Program-made: the position numbers and the translations under genes
Notes under the pieces: generated by a model
What the model was told of the DNA's origin: nothing
The model's database searches: none
Seen by the model: only the letters and a program-made list of their open reading frames with translations
In this document: positions 55,324 through 62,727 of the stretch, in pieces
Numbering within the stretch: the stretch's first letter is position 1
Layout: the number at the start of each line of letters is the position of its first letter
Source of the DNA: Shewanella litoralis
GTDB taxonomy: Bacteria; Pseudomonadota; Gammaproteobacteria; Enterobacterales; Shewanellaceae
Assembly: GCF_009828585.1 (NCBI RefSeq)
Contig: NZ_WSRZ01000006.1
Coordinates: 62,001 to 126,000 of the forward strand
Length of the DNA: 64,000 nt
Reading direction: 5' to 3'

Positions 55324-55839
55324 TTAATTAAAAAAGTCTCTCAGGTGTAATAATGCAAGTACGCAGTGCAGGACAATAAAACCAATAAAACCATGGGCAA
55401 AAACAATATGGTAATAACGCCACGTTAAGGCGTTACTAGGATCGGCCGCGTACCAGGCTGCGCCAGTTAACGCCACCAGCAAAAGCAATATCACTCCAAG
55501 GCCTTCAATAACGCTAATTAGCCCCTTACCACCAGAATGAGGCAATTGGCCGCGCATTAGGCCGCTAATGTCACTCATGAGTGGTTTAACATCCAGCGTT
55601 AACCATGGGAAAAACTGCCGCCATTGCCCGCCGACACACACCTTAACGGCAAACAGTAATGCCAATATGCCGGTCAACAAGCCACCGTAAACATGAAGCA
55701 AATCCCAAAAACTCGCACGCGACGTTAACTGGCGACCAATCAATACCCATGAGCTTGTAAACACAAGTAGCAATGATAACAGCAACACCGCAGGATGCAG
55801 CATTGTCTCAATACGTTGCCACAGTTGTTTCGCTGTCAT
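55324..55839 (-). CDS. cytochrome b561 family protein
   Basis: Inner-membrane protein of 171 aa with about four helices and the histidines needed for b-heme ligation (His15, His49, His144, His149, His158). It belongs to the cytochrome b561/nickel-dependent hydrogenase b-type family. The ATG overlaps the hemG stop (TAATG), so the two are translationally coupled. This places it as an electron carrier close to protoporphyrinogen oxidation, passing electrons to the quinone pool, an inference from position. Confidence 0.8.
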   Translation of the reverse strand: MTAKQLWQRIETMLHPAVLLLSLLLVFTSSWVLIGRQLTSRASFWDLLHVYGGLLTGILALLFAVKVCVGGQWRQFFPWLTLDVKPLMSDISGLMRGQLPHSGGKGLISVIEGLGVILLLLVALTGAAWYAADPSNALTWRYYHIVFAHGFIGFIVLHCVLALLHLRDFFN

Positions 55840-56363
55840 TAACTCGCCTCAATCATTTGCTGAGCAAATTCATCGACTTTAGCCCAATCAGTAAATTCAA
55901 CTTTGGTATTGGGATCCGTTGGGCCTTTGGTTATCCACATAATAAAGCGAATAATATTCCGGTCCATTGCGCCGTACCCCTGGTAATCTAAATTACCGCC
56001 AAACACTTGCAAAACCTTAGGTTGCCAAGGGCTTTGACTTAAAAATTGCTGCATATAGCTATTGGTTTGCGGCGTATTTTTAGCGGGTTTACGCGCCACT
56101 AGACTCACTGAAAAAAAACCGCTAGGTTTTCCTTCGAGCTGCTGTTGGTGAGATTCAATAAATTGATAAAGCGCCGGACGATGTTTGCCATGACGGATGC
56201 TAGCCCCTATAAACACTTTATCGAATGCGTCCAGGTTTGGTGCATCTGACAAGGGTGCCACAGTCACCTGATGATGTTGTTCCTCGAGCTTGCCCTTAAG
56301 GTATTCACAAATTTTTTGAGTGTAACCATGAACACTCGAGTGGATCAGTAAAATATGGCTCAT
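55839..56363 (-). CDS. hemG: menaquinone-dependent protoporphyrinogen IX dehydrogenase
   Basis: Flavodoxin-fold enzyme (174 aa) that oxidises protoporphyrinogen IX to protoporphyrin IX in heme synthesis, linked to the respiratory quinone. The FMN phosphate loop is HSSVHGYTQKI (8-18), the isoalloxazine region is GASIRHGKHR (about 53-62), and FFSVSLVARKP with the long loop insertion distinguishes HemG from flavodoxin. The stop overlaps the start of the cytochrome gene. GAGGTCAGC precedes the ATG. Single operon with the cytochrome gene. Confidence 0.92.
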   Translation of the reverse strand: MSHILLIHSSVHGYTQKICEYLKGKLEEQHHQVTVAPLSDAPNLDAFDKVFIGASIRHGKHRPALYQFIESHQQQLEGKPSGFFSVSLVARKPAKNTPQTNSYMQQFLSQSPWQPKVLQVFGGNLDYQGYGAMDRNIIRFIMWITKGPTDPNTKVEFTDWAKVDEFAQQMIEAS

Positions 56364-56607
56364 GCTGACCTCAAATTAAAATCATTTAAAAGTAATACAG
56401 TATCTTAGCCCAGTGGTATAGAAATTTACATGAAACAGATCACGGCATGAGTATCGTTATATAAAACCACTGAACAAAATAGATATCACCAGGCAGTGTG
56501 AATAGGTATAAAGTATCGAATTGGTATATGATTATATGCCTGTAATTCGATTACTTTTTATAATTTCATTTAAACAAGATACTTACTGCTAAAGAGTCTG
56601 ACAACAT

Positions 56608-57441
56608 ATGGCTGATACCGATGTAATAGATATACCGGAGGACAATACTCAGGTGTCTGCGCGTAAAAAAGCACTGTTACTTGGCCGTATTATCGGTTTA
56701 GCCAGCGAAGATGATTATCGCCCGTCGTCAGCATCAATTGCTGAACGCGCCGAACACCGCGAGCGTAAACAACTGTGCCAACATCAGGCCAACCTTGAAA
56801 GTATCTTCGCCCTCGCCCTTAACTATACTCCGTCAGATGTCACGGGCGTTGAGCTAGATCCTGACTGGCGTTATCAGTTTTTCCAAATGGCGGAGCAAAT
56901 TCATAACCGTAAAATGCAAGATTTATGGGCGCGGATTTTAGCCAGCGAAATTGTCAATCCAGGTAATTTTAGTTTGCGAACATTAGCCGTATTAAAGCAA
57001 CTGACTTTGCGTGAAGCGCAGATATTTGAAAAGGCCCTCGGGATGTCAGTCAAAATCAATACTGAACCCAGATTTAAGCTGTTAAGTGGTTATCGAGTTA
57101 ATGGTGGGATCACCCAGTATTTCCGTAAACACAACCAAACCAATTTTGGTTTGTCGCAGTTTGGTTTGCCTTATTCGAATATTTTAACGCTGGTTGATGC
57201 GGGGATTTTACATAAAAGTGAATTTGAAACTGGTTTATTAAACCGTAATGAAGAGATTCAATTGACTCTGTTCCATGCCAATATGAGCTTAACCCCTAAA
57301 GGGCAACATTTATTGTTTACCTATTATCGTTTTACTACGGTGGGAGATGAGCTATGCCAGCTCATTCAGGCCAAAAATGACCACGATTTTATTGGTGCAA
57401 TAAAAGTGATACTAGCGAAGGACTTTAGCGTTAACGGTTAA
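56608..57441 (+). CDS. TIGR03899 family protein
   Basis: A 277-residue cytoplasmic protein of the TIGR03899 family, found mainly in Vibrio, Shewanella and relatives and of unknown role. Recognised by ALLLGRIIGLAS, ERKQLCQHQANLESIFALAL and QMAEQIHNRKMQDLWARILASEI (about 95-117). The C-terminus is alpha/beta without catalytic motifs. It converges with the PilZ-like gene and overlaps it by 11 bases. Confidence 0.85.
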   Translation: MADTDVIDIPEDNTQVSARKKALLLGRIIGLASEDDYRPSSASIAERAEHRERKQLCQHQANLESIFALALNYTPSDVTGVELDPDWRYQFFQMAEQIHNRKMQDLWARILASEIVNPGNFSLRTLAVLKQLTLREAQIFEKALGMSVKINTEPRFKLLSGYRVNGGITQYFRKHNQTNFGLSQFGLPYSNILTLVDAGILHKSEFETGLLNRNEEIQLTLFHANMSLTPKGQHLLFTYYRFTTVGDELCQLIQAKNDHDFIGAIKVILAKDFSVNG

Positions 57442-58036
57442 TGTCTTCGTAAAGGTGCGAAAATTTAGCTTTGTGTTGGTTGAACAAAAACTGCCTTAAC
57501 ATCTGCCTGTTTTCGCCCTCGGCACTGATTTTGGCCGCCATTACGCCATTTTCAGTTCTGACTGGTTCAAACTCCATCTCAACATGGGTGCCATTAGGTA
57601 AAATCAGCTGAGTAAGACGTGGAGATTGAGTATCAAGCTCTTGCGGCACCCTAATAGTGATGCCTGAACTGGATAAAGACAACACCTCAACAAATTTAGA
57701 CGTTTCATTATCTATCACTCGCACATCTTTTACATTATCCATACGCCAACTGCGTTCACCACCACGCATATCAATTACTTCTGGCGTGCCCAGCTCTGGC
57801 GTAAACTGGCCAAATTCATCTTGTTTTAATTGCAGTGGAAACCACAAACGGTAATAACTGATTTCGGCCAACAACGTCAACTTCGCATTGCCTAATATAT
57901 GCGACAGAACCTGTGGGATTTCGGTGGCCACACTGAGCGAATGTCTAGAAAAAGCATTATCCGCAGAATCGGCAGATGACTTTGGCGAAAATACATCGCT
58001 AAAGTACGCTAACTCTTCATCAGATAAAGTGGACAT
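57431..58036 (-). CDS. PilZ-like protein (degenerate)
   Basis: A 201-residue soluble protein. The C-terminal half (about 95-190) has the strand order of a PilZ domain: VEVLSLSSSGITIRVP corresponds to the [D/N]xSxxG box, but its first position is serine and not Asp/Asn. The upstream RxxxR is not clear. c-di-GMP binding is therefore uncertain. The N-terminal part (about 1-90) is of unknown type. It has a short overlap with TIGR03899 at the 3' end. Confidence 0.6.
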   Translation of the reverse strand: MSTLSDEELAYFSDVFSPKSSADSADNAFSRHSLSVATEIPQVLSHILGNAKLTLLAEISYYRLWFPLQLKQDEFGQFTPELGTPEVIDMRGGERSWRMDNVKDVRVIDNETSKFVEVLSLSSSGITIRVPQELDTQSPRLTQLILPNGTHVEMEFEPVRTENGVMAAKISAEGENRQMLRQFLFNQHKAKFSHLYEDINR

Positions 58037-58166
58037 AAATAATCCTATACAAAAATCTTACCCATTGATTATTATTCTAACACCTTAGTATGAAGCTGAA
58101 CAAACTTTGCTCAATAACTTTACCCGTTTTTACTGTGTAACGAGTTTGTTTATTTTTTATACGCAT

Positions 58167-58194
58167 AAAAAAAGGCGAATCGAATTCGCCTTTT
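58167..58194 (-). terminator. terminator of the second GST gene
   Basis: Arms AAAAGGCGAAT and ATTCGCCTTTT with a 3-base loop and a T run on the minus strand. It is 19 bases past the GST stop. Confidence 0.9.
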
Positions 58195-58212
58195 CATCTT
58201 GCCAACATGCGA

Positions 58213-58827
58213 CTAATTATCGGCTTCGATTTTCAACGCTTTCTTAAACGCTTCATGAGTCAATAATTGTTGATAATACTTAGCAATATTAGGGTATTTT
58301 TCAAACTCGCCATTTTGACCGACTAATTCTGTAATAAACGACATCATGATGTCGGCACCGCTAAGGCTATCGCCAACAAGATAACGCTTGCCAGCTAAAC
58401 GGTCATTAACATAACTGATGACTTTTGCGGTTTCTGCATCGGCATATGGGCCAATAAAGCGGGTTTCAGCGCCTTCCATTTTGACAAAAATTTTCAATAA
58501 CAATGGCAACGCGGCAGAACTCTCAGCAAAGTGCATCCACTGTAGGTAATCGATGTAATCAGCACTGCCAACCTTAGGCATAAGCTTATCTGCACCGTAG
58601 GTTTGAATAAGGTATTCGGTGATCGCTCCCGATTCTGCAATAGTAAATTCACTGGTTTCTAATACTGGTGATTTGCCTAACGGATGGATTTTTTTCAGTG
58701 CTGCAGGCGCTAAAAAAGTAGTCGCGTCGCGCTGGTAAGCCACTAATTCATACTCAACGCCCAGCTCTTCAAGCAACCAAATAATGCGTTTTGAACGTGA
58801 TTTATTTAGGTGATGTAGTTTAATCAT
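58213..58827 (-). CDS. glutathione S-transferase family protein
   Basis: Soluble GST of 204 aa, distinct from the one at 27626-28258. N-terminal MIKLHHLNKSRSKRIIWLLEELG (Ser10 region probable active site) and PLGKSPVLETSEFTIAESGAITEYLI for glutathione. The C-terminal domain has GDSLSGADIMMSFI, matching the helix-6 N-cap motif. AAAGGA precedes the ATG. It is the first of four same-neighbourhood genes (GST, DJ-1/PfpI, curA, MarR) that handle electrophiles, though a terminator separates it from the DJ-1 gene. Confidence 0.9.
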   Translation of the reverse strand: MIKLHHLNKSRSKRIIWLLEELGVEYELVAYQRDATTFLAPAALKKIHPLGKSPVLETSEFTIAESGAITEYLIQTYGADKLMPKVGSADYIDYLQWMHFAESSAALPLLLKIFVKMEGAETRFIGPYADAETAKVISYVNDRLAGKRYLVGDSLSGADIMMSFITELVGQNGEFEKYPNIAKYYQQLLTHEAFKKALKIEADN

Positions 58828-58854
58828 TAAGCCATCCTTTTCAATCTGTTAAAC

Positions 58855-58917
58855 AAAAAACCCCATGATCAATCATAGGGCATATCGTTACTTCAGCTTG
58901 GAGAGCCAAGCTGAAGT
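58855..58917 (-). terminator. tandem hairpins ending the DJ-1/PfpI gene
   Basis: A perfect 12-base stem (58890-58901 with 58906-58917, ACTTCAGCTTGG and its complement) with a 4-base loop lies nearest the stop. A second, imperfect stem near 58861-58880 ends in GGGGTTTTTT on the minus strand. Confidence 0.8.
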
Positions 58918-58926
58918 CAATTAATA

Positions 58927-59604
58927 TTAACTCAATAGTGCTAACATTTTTTCAGCAACAAGCTCAGAAGAGGCTGGGTTTTGCCCAGTAATCAATTTAC
59001 CGTCTACAACCGCATACGGGTGCCAATCTTCACCTTTTGAGTATGTAGCACCATTTTGCTGCAGCATGTCTTCCACTAAAAACGGTACAACGTTAGTTAA
59101 TTGTACGGCTTCTTCTTCACCGTTGGTAAAGCCAGTAACATTTTTACCAGCCACTAATGGCGAACCATCTGGCTTTTTAGGGTATTTCAGTACGCCTGGA
59201 GCATGACAAACTAGGCCTAATAATTTGTCTGTTTTATAACACGCTTCAATCAGTGCAATTGAATCTTTGTCGTTGGTTAAATCCCACAACGGGCCATGAC
59301 CACCTGGGTAAAACACGGCGTCATATTCTGCAACGTTAATTGACGCTAGCTTGTGAGTATTGGCTAGCAATGCCTGAGCTTGCTCATCGGCAGTAAAACG
59401 GCGAGTAGAGTCTGTTTGAAAATCTTCTTTATCGCTCGTTGGGTCTAATGGTGGTAACCCCCCTTTTGGTGAAGCTAAAACAATCTCAACACCTTTATCG
59501 ATAAAAGCGTAATAAGGTGCGGCAAGTTCTTCTAGCCAAAAACCAGTTTTATGACCCGTGTCGCCAAGTTCATCGTGCGACGTTAATACCATTAATACTT
59601 TCAT
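58927..59604 (-). CDS. DJ-1/PfpI family type 1 glutamine amidotransferase-like protein
   Basis: A 225-residue soluble protein of the DJ-1/PfpI superfamily, near the Hsp31/glyoxalase III branch. The nucleophile elbow is GLVCHAPG with Cys133 followed by His134, and Glu25 or Glu26 in TGFWLEE is the partner acid. The lid region GGLPPLDPTSDKED is typical of Hsp31-type proteins. It probably detoxifies methylglyoxal. Orientation and position fit with curA upstream (52 bases before its ATG) as one unit. It ends in two stacked hairpins. Confidence 0.9.
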   Translation of the reverse strand: MKVLMVLTSHDELGDTGHKTGFWLEELAAPYYAFIDKGVEIVLASPKGGLPPLDPTSDKEDFQTDSTRRFTADEQAQALLANTHKLASINVAEYDAVFYPGGHGPLWDLTNDKDSIALIEACYKTDKLLGLVCHAPGVLKYPKKPDGSPLVAGKNVTGFTNGEEEAVQLTNVVPFLVEDMLQQNGATYSKGEDWHPYAVVDGKLITGQNPASSELVAEKMLALLS

Positions 59605-59656
59605 GTTAAACCCTTAATTTATTAAAAATCATCTGTGTGAACATTGAACATAATCG

Positions 59657-60685
59657 TTAAAGCGGATCGTTCACCTTAATCACAAGCTTGCCAAAGTTTT
59701 CACCTTTTAGCAGGCCAATAAAGGCCGATGGCATCTTGTCGAGACCGTCTACAACCTGTTCACGGTATTGTATTTTTCCGTCGTTAAGCCATTGCCCCAT
59801 GTCTTGCGCAAACTCAGGGTAGCGATGACCATAATCGTCAAAAATAATAAAGCCCTGCATTTTAATGCGCTTAACTAACAAGGTGCCCATTAACAGTGAT
59901 AAACGATCTGGGCCTGCTGGTAATGATGTGGCGTTATATTGTGAAATCAAACCACACACAGGCACTCGAGCACTGGTATTTAACAGCGGCATCACAGCGT
60001 CAAACACTTTACCGCCCACGTTTTCAAAATACACATCGATTCCGTTATCACACACTGCCGCTAACTGTTGTGCAAAATCAGCCGCTTTGTGGTCAATACA
60101 CGCATCAAATCCAAGCGTGTTTACCGCAAAAGCACACTTGTCGGCACCGCCAGCAATACCTACCACTTTACAGCCTTTAAGCTTAGCGATTTGTCCTACC
60201 GTAGCACCAACAGGGCCGGTGGCCGCGGCAACAACAACGGTTTCTCCCACTTTAGGCGCGCCAATGTCTAATAAACCCATATAAGCAGTAAAACCGGGCA
60301 TGCCCATAATGCCTAACGCATAAGATGGATTACTTGGGTTCTGGCCTAGGTTCATTAAGCCTTCGCCGTTAGAGACACTGTAATCTTGCCAACCGCCATA
60401 GGCTAATACCCAATCACCAACTTGATAATCTGGATGATTTGATACCTCAACTTGCGCAACACAAGCTCCGACCATAACATCATCAATCGCGACTGGCTCA
60501 GCATATGATTTTGCGTCATTCATCCGTCCACGCATGTAGGGGTCAAGTGACAAATAGACTGAACGAAGTAATATTTCTCCCTCTCCAGCCACAGGCTTAT
60601 TAACCTTTTCCAGTCTAAAATTACTGGCTACGGGTTCACCTTGAGGGCGACTTGCTAATACAATACGACGATTATGAGTGTTCAT
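59657..60685 (-). CDS. curA: NADPH-dependent curcumin reductase-like oxidoreductase
   Basis: Medium-chain reductase (342 aa, E. coli CurA 345) that reduces double bonds of alpha,beta-unsaturated ketones with NADPH. The N-terminal GroES-like fold holds LSLDPYMRGRMNDAKSY, the family hallmark. The NADPH fold contains AATGPVGATVGQIAKLKG (about 156-173). No zinc ligands are present, as usual for this subfamily. The ATG at 60685 has AAGGA six bases upstream; the frame extends further to 60763 without support. It is divergent from the MarR gene at 60861. Confidence 0.93.
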   Translation of the reverse strand: MNTHNRRIVLASRPQGEPVASNFRLEKVNKPVAGEGEILLRSVYLSLDPYMRGRMNDAKSYAEPVAIDDVMVGACVAQVEVSNHPDYQVGDWVLAYGGWQDYSVSNGEGLMNLGQNPSNPSYALGIMGMPGFTAYMGLLDIGAPKVGETVVVAAATGPVGATVGQIAKLKGCKVVGIAGGADKCAFAVNTLGFDACIDHKAADFAQQLAAVCDNGIDVYFENVGGKVFDAVMPLLNTSARVPVCGLISQYNATSLPAGPDRLSLLMGTLLVKRIKMQGFIIFDDYGHRYPEFAQDMGQWLNDGKIQYREQVVDGLDKMPSAFIGLLKGENFGKLVIKVNDPL

Positions 60686-60708
60686 GGTGTATCCTTGTTC
60701 TTTGTTGA

Positions 60709-60720
60709 ACCATAAATGGT
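60709..60720. promoter_or_regulatory. short dyad in the curA leader
   Basis: Arms ACCAT and ATGGT separated by 2 bases, 24-35 bases upstream of the curA ATG. It could be the MarR operator, but the arms are short. Confidence 0.25.
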
Positions 60721-60860
60721 ATAAAAAACCAACAAGGCTCTCTTGTATGCTGCTATGATTCAATAATATGCCAAAGCAGCCAGGCCATGTTGTACGTTAA
60801 TATTCTCTGGATTGATCACATCAATATGACCCATCATTTTGCTAAGTCGAGTACCCAATA

Positions 60861-61307
60861 ATGACTAAACACACCCAGATAACTCTTGATAATCAATTTT
60901 GTTTCTCGGTTTATTCAACCTCGTTGGCCATTATCCAATTGTATAAACCATTGCTTGAGTCAATTGGGCTCACGTATACCCAATACCTCATCATGCTGAT
61001 CATGTGGGAACAAGACGGCTTAAGCTTAAAAAATGTCGCCTCTCGTTTAGGCCAACAATCTGGTGCGCTCACACCTGTTATTAAACGTCTTGAAACCGAT
61101 GGTCTGCTTAAACGTATTCGCGACCCATTAGATGAACGTATGCTGTGCATGCAATTAACCGACAAAGGCCAGCAATTACAGTCACAAGCTCAGTATGTTC
61201 ATGACTGTATTATTGATCAGTGCGGTATTGATCTCACTGAAATGACAGAAATTAAAGATAAACTCGATCAGTTCAGAGTAAAACTGCCTGCCCATATCGA
61301 CTTTTAA
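60861..61307 (+). CDS. MarR family regulator (OhrR-like, one-cysteine type)
   Basis: A 148-residue winged-helix regulator. A single conserved N-terminal cysteine, Cys14 in QFCFSVYSTSLAII, matches the sensing cysteine of OhrR proteins. The body LGLTYTQYLIMLIMWEQDG and GQQSGALTPVIKRLETDGLLKR is the MarR DNA-binding part. OhrR proteins release DNA when the cysteine is oxidised by organic peroxide. It is divergent from curA and presumably controls curA and the DJ-1 gene. A short ACCAT...ATGGT dyad lies at 60709-60720. Confidence 0.9.
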   Translation: MTKHTQITLDNQFCFSVYSTSLAIIQLYKPLLESIGLTYTQYLIMLIMWEQDGLSLKNVASRLGQQSGALTPVIKRLETDGLLKRIRDPLDERMLCMQLTDKGQQLQSQAQYVHDCIIDQCGIDLTEMTEIKDKLDQFRVKLPAHIDF

Positions 61308-61484
61308 ACAGGCAAACATCCGTAGTGCTCGTTAACGCTCACAATCACGACTAATCAATAGCCTATTTCTATAAAATATAAGTTCTCAACAAATATATTG
61401 TAATCGCAATAATTAATTGTGCACAACTTAAATTAACAAAATTTAAGAAATATTAAAACCCCATGTCAGTTTTAGCTCCCATAT

Positions 61485-62468
61485 CTAAGCAACATTAACG
61501 CTATTGCGGCCAATATGTTTTGATGAATAGAGCGCTTTATCTGCACGTGCAAACATATCTGCAAATGAGCGGTCTTTTACTTGTATAGATGCAACCCCAA
61601 TACTAATGGTAATACCGGGTAACGCTTCATTTATAGTGGCGCTAGCATGCTTGCTGGTTTGCTGTGCCACCCGTAATCGCTCTGCGAGCTTAAACGCCGA
61701 GTCAATATCGGTATCGGGCAATAAAATCGCAAACTCCTCACCGCCAATCCGCGCTAAAATATCAGCCTCACGGATATGCTCATCGCAAACAGCAGCGACT
61801 CGCTTAATCACTTCATCCCCCACTAAGTGGCCATAGGTATCGTTAACGTTTTTGAATAAATCGATGTCGATAATCATCAAAGATAACGAGTTAAAATAAC
61901 GCATTGCACGAGAGAATTCGTGTTCACTAAATGCATTAAATGAGCGGCGATTGTACAAATCAGTGAGTGGATCGTTATTAGCAAGTTGCTGGAGTTCAGT
62001 GCGCAAAGTAAATTCTTCAGTGATATCCGTTGAAATACCTATTAAGCCAATCAGCTGACCATTTCGGTCAAACAAGGGCTGTTTTATTTCATGAAATACA
62101 GTATTAAAGCCATCGTTATCAATCATAATATCATCTGCCATTTTTTGCTGAAGTGACAGTACCTTACGGTCATTTCTCAGCAATATATCGGCAACATGAG
62201 GAGAGAAGTAGTGACTATCAATAGTGCCTTTTAATTGCTCTTGGCTAATACCGAAATAGTCTAAAATGAGTTGATTACCATACACATAACGGCAATTGAC
62301 GTCTTTAACGTAGATATATGCACCAACTTGATCGAGGATTTGTTCGTAGGAGTTCAGCTGCTGCTTTTTGGTTTGCGCTTTACGAAATACAGTTAAATTA
62401 ACGAGGATTAGCAAGGCAATAAAGCCCAGCAAAACCATCACTAACAACCCGATATTATCAATCGACAT
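61485..62468 (-). CDS. PAS-GGDEF diguanylate cyclase
   Basis: A 327-residue membrane-anchored protein: a membrane helix (about 6-28), a PAS domain (about 45-155, VGAYIYVKDVNCRYVYGN) and a GGDEF domain with the active motif GGEEF (in ARIGGEEFAILLPD) and the I-site neighbourhood HIREADILARI. It makes c-di-GMP, with output tuned by the PAS sensor. The ATG at 62468 has AAGGA six bases upstream; an ATG two codons earlier sits directly behind that site and is less likely. Single gene. Confidence 0.92.
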   Translation of the reverse strand: MSIDNIGLLVMVLLGFIALLILVNLTVFRKAQTKKQQLNSYEQILDQVGAYIYVKDVNCRYVYGNQLILDYFGISQEQLKGTIDSHYFSPHVADILLRNDRKVLSLQQKMADDIMIDNDGFNTVFHEIKQPLFDRNGQLIGLIGISTDITEEFTLRTELQQLANNDPLTDLYNRRSFNAFSEHEFSRAMRYFNSLSLMIIDIDLFKNVNDTYGHLVGDEVIKRVAAVCDEHIREADILARIGGEEFAILLPDTDIDSAFKLAERLRVAQQTSKHASATINEALPGITISIGVASIQVKDRSFADMFARADKALYSSKHIGRNSVNVA

Positions 62469-62727
62469 GAGCATTCCTTAGCATTAATCCACATCCATGT
62501 GTTTTACTATTCAATCACAACATCAGCAGTTGTTCTGTTACAATTTTATAGTAAATAGTACTGTATAAAACAGCATAAGCAAGTATGTGAAAACTGCCCG
62601 CAAAAATCAAACAAATAATGAACGTAATCAATAATTATTGGATAAAAAGTAGATAACTTTATTCAAAATCACATAACGTTAAGGCAGTATGCTTATTAAA
62701 ACGCCGTACTGCCGCAACAACATAGCA

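Noticed and set aside
59865-60284. 139-residue plus-strand open frame in curA
   Set aside because: Antisense shadow of curA; no start signal or family.
60961-60990. GTATACCCAATA in the MarR gene as a second copy of the repeat end
   Set aside because: It is a short chance match inside conserved coding sequence, with no second end nearby.
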